DNA from: Pelodera strongyloides
Lineage: Eukaryota; Nematoda; Chromadorea; Rhabditida; Rhabditidae
Direction of reading: 5' to 3'
Assembly: GCA_036852015.1 (NCBI GenBank)
Contig: JAANDG010000108.1
Span: forward strand, 248,001-312,000
DNA length: 64,000 nt
Positions 42,168-53,934 of this stretch are shown here, piece after piece (the first letter of the stretch is position 1; each line of letters begins with the position of its first letter). Made by a program: the position numbers and the translations under genes. The notes beneath the pieces were generated by a model that saw nothing but the letters and a program-made list of their open reading frames with translations, was not told the origin of the DNA and did not search any database.

Positions 42168-42346
42168 GTTTGAAGCGGTATGAGACGTTTTTTGAATCGA
42201 ATGCCGGAAAACGAGTTAACATGTTTTCATGCAAATTTCTTGAACGTATTTGTTGGAACTCTTGAGAAGACGAAACTATTCCGTATGAGTGAAGCTCATA
42301 TGGCGTATGTTGTGTGGTATGACAACCACGTGTCATACCGCTTTAA
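42168..42346. mobile_element. small inverted-repeat element in the 3' flank of paralogue B
   Basis: TTTGAAGCGGTATGAGACG at the left and CGTGTCATACCGCTTTAAAG at the right. The same end (AAAGCGGTAT) appears singly near 47372, 50697 and 54634. Confidence 0.55.
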
Positions 42347-42349
42347 AGT

Positions 42350-43065
42350 TGTGAATGGATTTTATGTACTAGTTGCACCTATTGCTAGCAGCTTCAGATT
42401 TCAAACATGTTTTTGAATAAGAAATAACGTGTTTTCATTTATTTTTATGCTTCATATAAGTTTTTCTTTTAGTTTTTTTTTTTTTTTAGGAATAGAAAGA
42501 TATAATCATTTCATGGCTAAGATAACTCGATATAACATATGATATGATGAGTAAGAAATTAGTTTTTCGAAAAGACACATTGTGTGATGTCTTTTTCTTT
42601 TTGTGTATATCATGAAAAAATAGTATAGTATAGTATATATTCTGCAGACTAATGTGTATTTATTTCTAGCTGCATGCAGTAAAATCATGAAAGTGGTTCT
42701 TCTAAAACCAAATGTTTAATTCTAACGTCAAATATTACTGTACAAACTAAAGTTTTTAACTATTTTTTTTTTTCGTTTTGCTTGCAAGCTCACTTCAAAG
42801 TATTTTCAACATGTCTATAATAATAGCTGGTTTGTATTTTTGTAGTGGTTAAAGATAATAAAAAAATAATAAAGGTTGTTTATTACCCGCATTCAAAAGG
42901 AGGAATAATACAAAGAAACGATAGCCTCATGGCCAAAAAAAACTTATTTTGTTTATATTCTACATTACATACATTCGAATGGTGAGCACTCCACTGAAGT
43001 TTATTCTGATAATAAAATATATTTTTTATTTATAAATTCTCGCAAAAATGCATAGTTCGGTTAGA
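42350..43065. other. no gene seen
   Basis: AT-rich; a short TATAG microsatellite near 42620. Nothing else supportable. Confidence 0.4.
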
Positions 43066-43069
43066 GTAG

Positions 43070-43745
43070 ATCTGGCTTATTGGATAAAACCTACTCTGGG
43101 CACTGGAACATACTGGGCAACTGAAAGCCTACTCTGGGCAACTGAGGACTACTTTGGGCAACTATACTTGCCGAGGACTACTTTGGCACCTACATATACT
43201 TGTGCATTTTGAATAACATTCACTAACATTCCCTTTGAATAAAAGCATGTGTAGACAGTGTAAAAAAACTGGATACTCTGAAAGCTGTGAAGGTTATTTG
43301 AACAGTCTGATCATAAACCGACAGAAAAATTAACGCATTGTGGATGTTTCAAAAAGCGGCCGGTATTTCGCTTTTAAGTGTTCATGCTGCCTTTAAATAA
43401 AAGATCACATCTGATTACAAATAGTTTAACAAATTAGCCTGCTGTGTTACATACAAAATCAGAAATACTGTTCGTTGAGAAGGAGATATGTGTCTTAAAG
43501 CGAAATACGAAATACCAGCCGGTTTTTGAAACTTTAAGTAAAGTTTACAGTTGCATAAATAATTTGGTCAGGTTTATTTAACTTTATAAAAACACATTTT
43601 CGTGGATGTTCACAGTTGTCCTGGTTGTCCATGGTAGTCCACGGTAGTCCTCAGTTGCCCAGGTCTCCATTTTCAGTTGCCCAGTTGTCTACAGTAGTCC
43701 CAAGGAGTCCTAGTAGGTTTTACCCAATAAGCCAGTAGATCTACA
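43070..43745. repeat. inverted repeat built from CTACTCTGGGCAACTGA units, with nested element ends
   Basis: 43075-43200 (GGCTTATTGGATAAAACCTAC, then units such as CTACTCTGGGCAACTGA) is the inverted counterpart of 43612-43740 (AGGTTTTACCCAATAAGCC). Between them lie two outward-facing GCGAAATAC ends (near 43375 and 43497), showing later insertions. Confidence 0.75.
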
Positions 43746-43756
43746 ATTTAAACGAA

Positions 43757-43942
43757 GTCTCAAAGCGAAATACCGGTCGGTTTTTGAAACGCATCGCGAA
43801 CACCAGCATTGTTATGCAGCGTATGCAAATGAACATAAATTATAAGAAAAAAATCCAGCTAAATTCGAGTAAATTAGCATAAATAAGTAAGAATTTAGTT
43901 GTCCACGATGTTTTTCAAAAACCGGCCGTATTTCGCTTTAAT
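43757..43942. mobile_element. MITE (GCGAAATAC-end family)
   Basis: CAAAGCGAAATACCGGTCGG to AACCGGCCGTATTTCGCTTTAA; the centre includes AAATTCGAGTAAATTAGC. Confidence 0.75.
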
Positions 43943-44043
43943 GCTTTAAAATACAATTGTTCGACTGTTGTTCCAATGAAAAACAAAATGGCCTAACGTG
44001 TGTAGGCAAGAATGAGTGCTTGAAAATAAATATTCTACCTTAT

Positions 44044-46665
44044 TTATAAACCAAATCCAGAAAGGAAGCTGCCAGTTTGGCTTACAATTCTATTTGGATT
44101 TGTTGCCGGACAAACTTGTGTGGAACCTGCGCGAATCTGAAAATATAACTTTTGTCCATTTGTACAGATTGATGTTATTATAAAATAACATCATGAAGTT
44201 CTACGTCTACACTCTCATTATGGCGGTGTGAATGTACCACCAACTCGTCTGAAGAACCGTATATTCAAAGGGAGATCGCATTTGGTTTTAAAATGTATCC
44301 TTTATAACAGCGTGCAGATGTACAATATGCAAATTTCTGTGTTGAATTCAACTAAAGGACACACACGAGCAAAGATGGAAATTCAGACCTTCATTCCTCA
44401 TAAATCAATCCCGCCTTAAAATAATTGAACTTACCGCTTGCTTGTACTTGTTGAATAGTGGAGTGACCCAGTCACGTCCAGCCTTCTGCCAAGCTGTGTC
44501 ACGAATGCCAAGTATGTCCTTATTACTGTCAACCTGGAAATAAATTAATTGATTGCACAAATAGTTGTTACGCATTAAAAACAATACATTTATGATTTGG
44601 AAAAAAATCTGACCTCCTCCTCGATAGAATTGTACCGTTTATCGTTGATTAATTTCACGGAAATTGCCATTGCTTCTGGAAAATGTATGCGAGATTTAGT
44701 TGCAATAAACTATTCTTGTCATTCTTACTAGAGGTTGCGGCCAGGCCCGAGGTGTAGGCAGAAAAACAGGGTGCTTGGGTATTACGCACGAATCTTTTTT
44801 TAACTAATACGCTTCATAGAGCAGGCATTGATAAAAAATCTTTATGGATTACCTTCTACAACGGATCGCACACTGTTCGCGAAATCGCCACTCTCGCCGC
44901 AACGCGACATCGCAGCAGCCATTATGTCTACCCAGATTCGGTCGTCCTGCGGCACCTACAAAGGGAATTTATTCTGGCAAGGATAACAGGAAACCGTGTC
45001 TTTTCCTATAATGCGCAAAAATAAAGGTCTGTGTTTTATGTCTTGATGTTTTATTCCTTGAAAATTTATTCACTTCCAACTTCCAAGAATAAAATCACCT
45101 CTTGAATTAGCTCTTCGTAGTTTCCCAGCTGCACGTTCTGAGTGGGCAGTCCCGCAGCCGCGGCGCGGAATGGTGCAGGAGTTTCCACAGGGAGCCTGTA
45201 TTTGGAGTATATTCCTTCCAATTAAGAAGGTGTACAAATTCACCTAATGTCAGTTATACTTGTACTGAATTCCACCAAAATACGATGCGAAACGAAAAAT
45301 AAATAAACGATGTGGTAGTGCACAGACCTTCATAAGAAAATATGTATGAAATCGAAACATTTACGTTCCGAATTCGGTTCCTACGCTTCCCGAGGGGAAT
45401 ACGTCAGGACTCGGAACTTGCACAATATGTGCATTACTGTAGGCGGCGGTGATCATTTCAATCATTCCTTCTAGTCCGAGGGCGTAACGGGATTGCTAAA
45501 AAAAATTGATTGTTTTCAAAAGTATATGCTATTTGAGTGACCCTTTTCGGGTGTCAGGATCGTTCTCAACTTATGTGGAAAGGTCTTGCAAAGTCACAAT
45601 ATGTATATGTTGGAAAAAAATCATGATTGTTTGTCCAGTGTGAAAGAAAAAGCAATGAACATAAAAAAAAAAGAAAAAGCTATGAACATTCATTCAAGAT
45701 ATAGAAGCTACTGACTATTCCAAAGTCCCTAAAATCTAGAGGAAACATACCTTGAAGTGTCCAATATTACTCTCGAATGCCTTCTTTAGGGTATCCTTCG
45801 ATATTTTAGCGTCGCGTCCAGCCACGGTGAACACCTGAAGTAAAAGAATATATTTAATTTATATTTTCAGCTACTGTTAATCTATGTTGCCTTACTCGAC
45901 AAAACTGTACTTTGCATATATTTTTCTCATGAATTCTATGTGTACGTAATAAATTAATTATAATAGATCAGTCAATAAATATTGGAAAAAAAAAAGATTT
46001 TTACCTGGCGATCCTGTTTCGAGTTGACAATCAGCACAAGCGTGTCACACATGCCGACATCCTGGAATCCATATTATACAAACGAGCATAATATGTTTGT
46101 TTGGATTTGCGTCGCGCAAAATGAGGAACATAAAAAATGAGTGGAAAAATACCTGATAATTTTGGTACTTTCTCTTGAGGTTGTTCGCAAACTTTTCAAT
46201 ATCGATTGCCGCGCTCGGCAAGCCAATTTTCTCCATTATGGCGACAACAATTTGTAAATTTGCTTGCGGACGCGAAGCGCATGCGGTAGCGGTGTTCTTG
46301 ATTGATGACGTCACGCCGGTAAGCTAAAAAATCAATTGAACGGTTCTACTTTTATTTCTATTGAATATTTTACAATGAAACAATAGGATCAGGCCAATCA
46401 AAGGCGGTGGTTTTTTTTTGTTAAAATAGTTATTGTACCAGTTTTTAATGGCAACCAAGGGATGCAATATAATATTACCTACCTGACTTATCCTTTGTGC
46501 TAGATGTGATCGTTCGTCATCTTTCACCACGCCGGTAGGGTCACAAACGGAGCCGGGAAACGGTACCCGACAGGAAAATGGGTCCAATCTTGGGTCAGGA
46601 TACGTCTGTGACGTAAATTGACCGCTTGTCGAAACGAGTAATGTCGCGAGTAGAAGTAATATCAT
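44044..46665 (-). CDS. MOLO1-like secreted protein (TPM-type domain)
   Basis: Ten exons on the minus strand join in phase into about 360 residues, from the start at 46665 to the stop at 44044-44046. A signal peptide (MILLLLATLLVSTSGQ) is followed by YPDPRLDPFSCRVP, CDPTGVVKDDERSHLAQRI, ACASRPQANLQIVVAIMEKI, CDTLVLIVNSKQDRQVFTV and SRYALGLEGMIEMITAAY. The CDPxGV...L..RI opening, the central FANNLKRKY and the VFTVAGRDA strand match the nematode MOLO1 family, whose founder in C. elegans modulates the levamisole acetylcholine receptor. Here no membrane span is seen near the C-terminus (ending GSFLSGFGL), so it is probably secreted. The C-terminal 150 residues are not recognised. Splice sites are consistently GT/AG and introns mostly short. 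Confidence 0.82.
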
Positions 46666-46669
46666 TTTG

Positions 46670-49600
46670 ATTTATCTGAATAACAAGTTGTGGGAAAAAT
46701 ATTTTTTGAGAAAAAGGGTAAAGGTAAACCAAAAAAAAAAATTAACGACAAGATCCATTATTATTATTGTTATGAACGTTCATATATTATCACAAATTCA
46801 ATTCGGGGAAAGATTGCTTATAAAAAACAGTCCGTAAAGAAAACTATGCAAAAACCATAATCATAATGTATTGTTAGAAGGTAGATTTTTTTGATCTAGT
46901 GAGTGCAAGAATAAAAACAACATAAATAACATTCAGGCACAAAATGCTCTCTTTCCTGACCTGACAAAGAATAAGAAATACTTCAACTTTCAAACTAGCA
47001 GTTTCTCTCGTTTATAACTTGTAGTTTATTCAGAGGTTTAAGCTATGGTTGGTATAAAATCGTGAATAATTTTCCGAACATTTCTTGATGCCCTATTAAT
47101 AACAATCCTAGAACTACCTCTACGAGAAGAGTAATAACGAAACTGCACGATAATTATCTTGTTGTGCAAAATATACAGTAGCTATACGAGAATCAGTAGA
47201 TCAGCTTGCCAAAGCAGGGTTTGTAGAAATCTCCTCCAAAACCCCCAAACAAGGAACCTGTTTATGACTTTGGGAAATAGCTAAACCCGAAAAAGATGAC
47301 AGAATCGAAATGGCAAGTGTTCATGGGCAAATGAAAGCCCCTGGAAAAAAGGTGCTAACATATAAAGCTGCATGGCTATAAAGCGGTATAACATCCGTCC
47401 TGTCTAATAATTATTATGTGTGGGAATTAGCGTCCAATGAAGGTTTGCAGGCGTCGGAGCCATGCAGCTGATGACTCGTTCTAAAATACTACGCCGTATG
47501 CGTTTCACGTTGAAGATAAAACGAACAATTTAAATGTGGATTTTTTTAGTGAATTTTCAATTCGAGTGCATTCAATAAGAATAAGCTCGAACGTAAACCA
47601 CAGATTTGTGTAATATGGGCTCTCCTACAACATAATATCTATGTCATATGTGCGCATTCTTACTCTTTTTTATTGGGCAAAGCAAAATGAGCGAATTAAA
47701 ACAAATTCATTAATAAAAATAATATATCCAGCGTGCCAATTATGAAAGGCGAATTTAGAAAATAGTGAAATTGTCCTTATGCTTTCACCAACTACACTGT
47801 ACAACTAGCTTGATAAGGAACTTTGCCAGACAGCGGTAGCTATCATATAAAGGCTTATAATATGTACAATACAATACAAAGCTGCAGTATTCACAACAAT
47901 ACTTGTTCCTTAGTGACATTGTAGACGCTTTGTTATGCATCCAAAAAAAGTTATGTTCATACACCAAAAGCCATAAAGGGTAATTATTACAACATATGAA
48001 AGGGGCGAGACCGAGTACATACTTACAACTAGTCCCAACAGTGTAGGCGTAAATATAACCTCTATTACGTGAAGTATGTGACCTTTGAAACCTGTAGGTT
48101 GTATGGGACAAGAATATTTCAAGAGAATTACACGATACGTGGGTTATTTTGCTAGACTTTGGAATACAGTATTCCTAAGGTATATGTCGAATGACTCATA
48201 ACTTTATGCGATTGCCAATATAAACTTGTACATTGCAGCAGCAAAGTGAACCATATCATTGCGTTACAAAGAAAAAAAATAAGAAATTCACTGAAAATGG
48301 AATATTTTGTCTTCTTATGGCAACAAATTTTTTATTTGTGAAGTTGCGAAGTTCATAACCGCTAATGACGCACAGGATTGTATTAGCAAAATAAAACATA
48401 TCATTTTTGTTGAAAAGAAAAAAAACAAGGAATTCAATAAACATGAAATATTTTGTCTTTGATTGGCAACAAATGTTTTATGTGTGAAGTTCGTATCCGT
48501 TAATGACGCACAGGAATGATTTATATCTCGAACTTGGCGTTTTGTGAGCGAAAGTCTTCAATAACTGGACGTGTTCCGGATAGCCGGCAAAGCCTGTTTT
48601 GACTTGGCTTTCGCGGGGATTTTTGAGACAGTGTTAGAGATGCTAGCACTAGATAGAGAGAGGCTAGCATTGGTATATTGGATTATATTCAAATTAATAT
48701 TATTTACTACAAGAAGAGATGTCCTTTGAAATTCAAGATTCAAGAAGGACTTCTTCTAAAAAGTCAGCACCAATCATAACAAATAGTCTCGTAACATTTT
48801 TTTTTTTTGAAAAAAAGCACAGACTGAAACACGACCAAACTGAAACAACTTCACACAACACAACTCATCCAAAACGCTACACTACAAGCATATTAGATGA
48901 AGGGGTATCAGTCTCAGATCATAATCAGATCATAATTGAAGAAGTGAAAACAGCCGGATACGAAGTAATAGACGGCTCCAAAAAATGTATACAAACAACT
49001 TTTCAAATTTTTCTTCTTCTAGAAGTAAAAGCAAATCCCAAAGACATGCGTTTCCGGTTTGAAGACAGGTCAACTTAGGGATTCTGTGTGGTATTAGTAA
49101 AATTTTGTTTGGACTGTCCTTATTGTTAGACATTCCGGTTCCGCTGTATAATTACTGTGCGGATTTTGTGGTCAAGTAAAACCAGCTCTTTAGGAAACAG
49201 TCACGCAGACGACAAGTCATACAAAAGTGGCCGGGTCAAACTTTCACTAAATGTAGTGTAACTAAAAAGTAATTTTATTCAATATACCAATACTACATGT
49301 CATGATAGAAAGGTTTTGTTTTAGCTTTCTATCAGTTTAGTGCAAACATTCTGCAGTTTGTAGCGAACAACAACCCTGGAAAAACTAGCCTAGATAGCAA
49401 CGATGAGAAAACGAAAAAGGCAGGTTCAAGCATTTTATTTAAGTGAAATTAATTCGGAAGAAAATTGCAAATCACCCGATGTTTAGTCAATTTTAAATGT
49501 CTGCACAAGGCATAGAAGCGACACAGAGAATATTCACACAAAATTTTCATTGTTTTCAATTCGATAACACAATTGATTTTTCTTCTCAAAACGATACGTT

Positions 49601-49790
49601 TCACATAATACCCGTACACTTTAAGCCTAAAATACGATCTAAAATTAATTATGCCAATTTGTTTTCTTATGACGAGTTCCAACTGCAACAGAAAAGCCAA
49701 GTTTTCTTGTCGCGAAGTTCCTGAAACAATAATCAATAAATCGATAAACACAAAAAAATAATAATTTATAATCAATATTTTAAAAGGTTA
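46670..49790. other. no gene established
   Basis: Upstream of the MOLO1-like gene. The frame at 48719-49078 (VSVSDHNQIIIEEVKTAGYE) is the longest but has neither splice partners nor a recognisable domain, so it is left uncalled. Confidence 0.4.
48236..48522. repeat. tandem direct duplication of about 135 bases
   Basis: AACCATATCATT...AATGACGCACAGGATTG is followed by AAACATATCATT...AATGACGCACAGGAATG; shared blocks include GAATATTTTGTCTT and GGCAACAAAT. Confidence 0.8.
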
Positions 49791-49794
49791 CTAC

Positions 49795-52700
49795 TCACGT
49801 ACTCACCTTAAAGTAAACGTGTGCATCTTGCGGGCCTCCTGGATTTGTGGTGATTTCTTTGTAGTAGCTTAAAATATTTTAACTAATATGATTATTTTAA
49901 TTCTTTTTTTTTATACTACTGTTTTATAATTTATAGCATGAACTTTATTCCATAAATGTACATATCCATGTAGGAACAAGCTAGCTAGATAAACATTGTT
50001 TATATTATTATTTTTTTATCTATTATTCTTATTTTTCTAAACTAACGCTTTCAAAGTCGTCCGCCGTTGAAATTTCTCTTTTTCGTAAAGTCGAATAGCT
50101 GGTTCATTGGAGACTAGCACGTGTAGGAAGAGTACTGCAAAATTGAGAACTATGATCTTTTCAAAACTATGCGCTACCCTATAAATCAAAACGCCGTTGG
50201 CGCCTGTCTATGGCTATGACGTACCGTGCGGAGGTGTGTTGAGTACGCACGTACTCGTAACTAATAACCGCTAATCATTATGCCAGATGCAATGTAGAGA
50301 TAATGTAGTTTCTGGAGTTCGTAACGTCTTTCAGGTACTCTGGTGCTTCAATCGGTATTTGTTACTACCGTACTATATTTGAATCGAGTGTGAAAATATT
50401 TCACAACGTTCCTCCGCCCGAGTGCCGCAGCACCTCTTTCCATAAAAACCCTAGGAGCTTGGAAAACCATGTACTTTGTGACTGCTCCAACAACATAGCC
50501 TCGCTGATTTTATCCAGTAGTTTAGTGGCCAAACCATGATTCCGAGCATCGGATCGTACGAAAATTGTGGAAATGTAAGAGACCTAAATGCTTCCTATTG
50601 TGTTTCTGCTTTTGCAAATTTGCAAGTTTTCAACCGGCAAGTTTACAGCCTGTCAGCAATAGATGAATTGAAATTGTAATGTCTCAAACCAGGTGTCATA
50701 CCGCTTTGATAATAAACTAACCTTCTTAAACCCTCCCAGTAGTTCTTTCTCCTCTTCGCGTAGACTACTCATCGAGTAAGCGTCAAAGAAATCGGGCACC
50801 ACTGCACAAACGCCGAGTAGACTATCGAAGTTACTAAAGTCGTAATTACGTTATGTTGTGTCAGTGACTAGAGCTCGGCGCGCGCTGCGCGCGCGCCTCG
50901 CTCTAGCAGTTATCTTTTCACTTAAGGCCTTTGCTGAAGACACTCTTGAATTTTGAATTTTTCCACATTTTACTTGAGCTTTCAGGCAAATAATGCCCGT
51001 CTAACTCAAATGCGCGTCTGACATCATCACTGAAGTTGACTTGCAGCATTACTTTGTCGCTACGGCGAAGTTTGCGCGTCGTTTTGTTTTTGACGTCGTA
51101 GCTTCTGAAGCAGCAGGCATGTTGCCCGTCTAAGTCAAATACGCGTCTGACATCATCATTGAAGCTGACTTGCAGCATTACTTTGTGGCTACGGCGAAGT
51201 TTGCAAGTCGACTTATTTACGACGTCATAGCTTCTGAAGCAGAAGACATGTTGCCCGTCTAAGTGCGCGTCTGACATCATCATTGATGTTGACTTGCAGC
51301 ATTTCTTTGTCGCTACGGCGATGTTTACACGTCGGTTTATTTTTGACGTCGTAGCTTCTGAAGCAGAAGGCATGTTGCCCGTCTAAGTCACATGCGCGTC
51401 TGAATTCATCATTGGAGTTGACTTGCAGCATTGTTTTGTCGCTACGGCGAAGTTTGTACGTCGATTTATTTTTGACGTCATAGCTTCTGAAGCAGAAGGC
51501 ATGTTGCCCGTCTAAGTCAATTGCGCGTCTGACATCATCATTGAAGTTGATTTGCAGCATTACTTTGTCGCTACGGTGAAGATTGCACGTCGACTTATTT
51601 TTGACGTCATAGTTTCTGAAGCAGAAGGCATGTTGCCCGTCTAAGTCAAATGCGCGTCTGACATCATCATTGAAGTTGATTTGCAGCATTACTTTGTCGC
51701 AACGGTGAAGATTGCACGTCGACTTATTTTTGACGTCATAGCTTCTGAAGCAGAAGGCATGTTGCTCGTCTAAGTCAAATGCGCGTCTGACATCATCATT
51801 GAAGTTGATTTGCAGCATTACTTTGTCGCTACGGTGAAGATTGCACGTCGACTTATTTTTGACGCCATAGCTTCTGAAGCAGAAGACATGTTGCCCGTCT
51901 AAGTCAAATGCGCGTATGACATCATCATTGAAGTTGATTTGCAGCATTACTTTGTCGCTACGGTGAAGATTGCACGTCGACTTATTTTTGACGTCATAGC
52001 TTCTAAAGCAGAAGACATGTTGCCCGTCTAAGTCAAATGCGCGTCTGACATCATCATTGTAGTTGATTTGCAGCATTACTTTGTCGCTACGGCGAAGTTT
52101 GCACGTCGGCATCTTTATGACGTCATAGCTTCTGAAGCCGATGACATGTTGCCCGTCTAAGTGAAATGCGCGTCTGACATGCGCGCGCCTCGCTCTAGCA
52201 GTTATCTTTTCACTTAAGGCCTTTGCTGAAGACACTCTTGAATTTTGAATTTTTCCACATTTTACTTGAGCTTTCAGGCAAATAATGCCCGTCTAACTCA
52301 AATGCGCGTCTGACATCATCATTGATGTTGACTTGCAGCATTTATTTGTCGCTACGGCGAAGTTTACACGTCGGTTTATTTTTGACGTCGTAGCTTCTGA
52401 AGCAGAAGGCATGTTGCCCGTCTAAGTCACATGCGCGTCTGAATTCATAATTGGAGTTGACTTGCAGAATTGTTTTGTCGCTACGGCGAAGTTTGTACGT
52501 CGATTTATTTTTGACGTCATAGCTTCTTAAGCAGAAGGCATGTTGCCCGTCTAAGTCAATTGCGCGTCTGACATCATCATTGAAGTTGATTTGCAGCATT
52601 ACTTTGTCGCTACGGCGAAGTTTGCACGTCGGCATCTTTATGACGTCATAGCTTCTGAAGCCGATGACATGTTGCCCGTCTAAGTCAAATGCGCGTCTGA

Positions 52701-53929
52701 CATCATCATTGAGGTTGATTTGCAGCATTACTTTGTCGTTACGGTGAAGATTGCACGTCGACTTATTTTTGACGTCAGAGCTTCTGAAGCAGAAGGCATG
52801 TTGCCCGTCTAAGTCAAATGCGCGTCTGAAATCATCATTGAAGTTGATTTGCAGCATTAGTTTGTCGCTACGGCGAAGTTTTCATCATTGAAGTTCATTC
52901 GCATCATCAGAATCTCAAATTCGGCTTTTTTTGACGTCTCAGATTCTGAATCAGAAGCAATATTGCATGCCTCAGACAAATGCCCGTCAGACTGTCATCA
53001 GTGAAGTTGATTTGCCTCGTTAGATTTAAGCTACGGTGACATTTACACTTCGCCTTAATTTGGACATCATAGTAACTTCAGTGTCAAAGAACGATCACTT
53101 TGCGTGCCAAACTGATCTGCCGCAACATTTCTATTTAGGCGGACAATTTTTCCCTTTTCTTTGTCGGCTTCGGTTTAATTACCCAAGTTTGAGGTTAGGG
53201 CGGCCTATTTTTATTGCGCAATAGTGCGATCGATACTGGCCGTCTACTCTGCGTCTTCGTAGTCGCAGTGTTCTTTAGTCGTTCTCTAACACGCGACTTT
53301 AGCTTATATCTCGCTTCGGGATCGCCGGGGACACTCGGGGCAATGTTCGCGTTTGCTTATCTCATTGAGCTCTAATTTTTCATAGCATTACTTTTTCGTT
53401 TGGAGATGCACTTTTGGAGCGTTACCGTCACGCGAACGGCAATCTTTTTTTATAGGGGGTGGCTTAGACGGTAAGCTAATCTACTGCTAAGTTTCTTTTC
53501 AACTATATGCATTGATTAGCAAATTTAACCTTATAAATTCCTAAATTTGGAATACCAAAATCTACATTTACGAAAACACATTATGATGAAAACTCACTCA
53601 AAGGCTCCAATTGCGTGATATGTTCCATCTTTTTTACACATTTCTTCCCAGTAACTGTTTGGATATCGCAGAGGTATACATTGCGTGCCTAACCTAATAA
53701 TAATATAATTATAGTTGCAAAAGTTTCAGCAATTTTTTTCATTGCCCACCTATCTACAATCTACCTAGCTATGTACCAACAAAAAACAGTAGGTACAGCA
53801 GTATTGGTAGGAACTTTACAACTGAAGCTTGAATATGAAAAAAATTGCATAAATATTTCATCAAACCAACTTTATGAGGCTTTCCGCATCTTTTTCTTCT
53901 AATCTTCGAAAAGAAATCACGTTGACCAT
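49795..53929 (-). CDS. GNAT-family N-acetyltransferase
   Basis: Assembled from minus-strand exons 53868-53929, 53598-53693, 50722-50833, 50408-50583 and 49795-49867, about 170 residues. Start: MVNVISFRRLEEKDAESLIK. Exon 2: CIPLRYPNSYWEEMCKKDG and YHAIGAF. Exon 3: DSLLGVCAVVPDFFD. Exon 4: VSYISTIFVRSDARNHGLAT then KLLDKI, which is GNAT motif A (the Q/RxxGxG/A acetyl-CoA loop appears here as RNHGLA), and STWFSKLLGF, matching motif B. Exon 5: YYKEITTNPGGPQDAHVYF. The second exon resembles the FPxxYPDSW segment of NAA50/NAA60-like enzymes. Reaction: acetyl transfer from acetyl-CoA to an amine; substrate unknown. Exon 2-3 and 3-4 joins are in phase; the exon 1-2 and 4-5 junctions use weaker sites. 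Intron 2 (2.76 kb) holds a satellite and an SL1 match. Confidence 0.72.
50868..50912. repeat. GC-rich palindrome at the satellite edge
   Basis: GAGCTCGGCGCGCGCTGCGC and following GCGCGCC is nearly self-complementary. Part of it (GCGCGCCTCGCTCTAGCAG) recurs at the joint between the two arrays near 52184. Confidence 0.7.
50918..52900 (-). repeat. 129-bp satellite with an open 43-residue frame
   Basis: About ten units at 50930-52180 and five more at 52200-52860, each close to 129 bases (43 codons), with a few shorter ones. On the minus strand each unit reads approximately DLDGQHAFCFRSYDVKNKST, then a CNLHRSDKVMLQINFNDDVR segment, with no stop for 336 residues in array 1 and 171 in array 2. A 100-base edge block (TTATCTTTTCACTTAAGGCC) is repeated at 50910 and 52200, so part of the array was duplicated as a block. 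Because the unit length is a multiple of three, the open frame may be fortuitous. A degraded tail continues to about 53060. No promoter or splice evidence for expression was found. Confidence 0.9.
53172..53270 (+). ncRNA. candidate SL1 spliced-leader RNA (gene or pseudogene)
   Basis: 53172-53193 is an exact match to the 22-nt nematode SL1 leader (starts GGTTTAATTACCC, ends AAGTTTGAG), directly followed by GT as in SL RNA genes (here GTTAGG). CGGCC at 53202-53206 can pair with GGCCG at about 53238. CTGCG...CGCAG at 53249-53268 forms a terminal hairpin, giving an RNA of about 97 nt, the usual SL RNA length. A U-run (CTATTTTTATTG) could be an Sm site but sits inside the first stem. No 5S rRNA gene is nearby. 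The alternative is a retrocopy of a trans-spliced mRNA. It lies antisense in intron 2 of the GNAT gene. Confidence 0.5.
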
Positions 53930-53934
53930 TGATT

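Noticed and set aside
48719..49078. 119-residue ORF
   Set aside because: No recognisable domain, no splice partners, and the N-terminal half is low complexity.
50918..52900. CRISPR-like array
   Set aside because: Units are contiguous without spacers, and the genome is eukaryotic.
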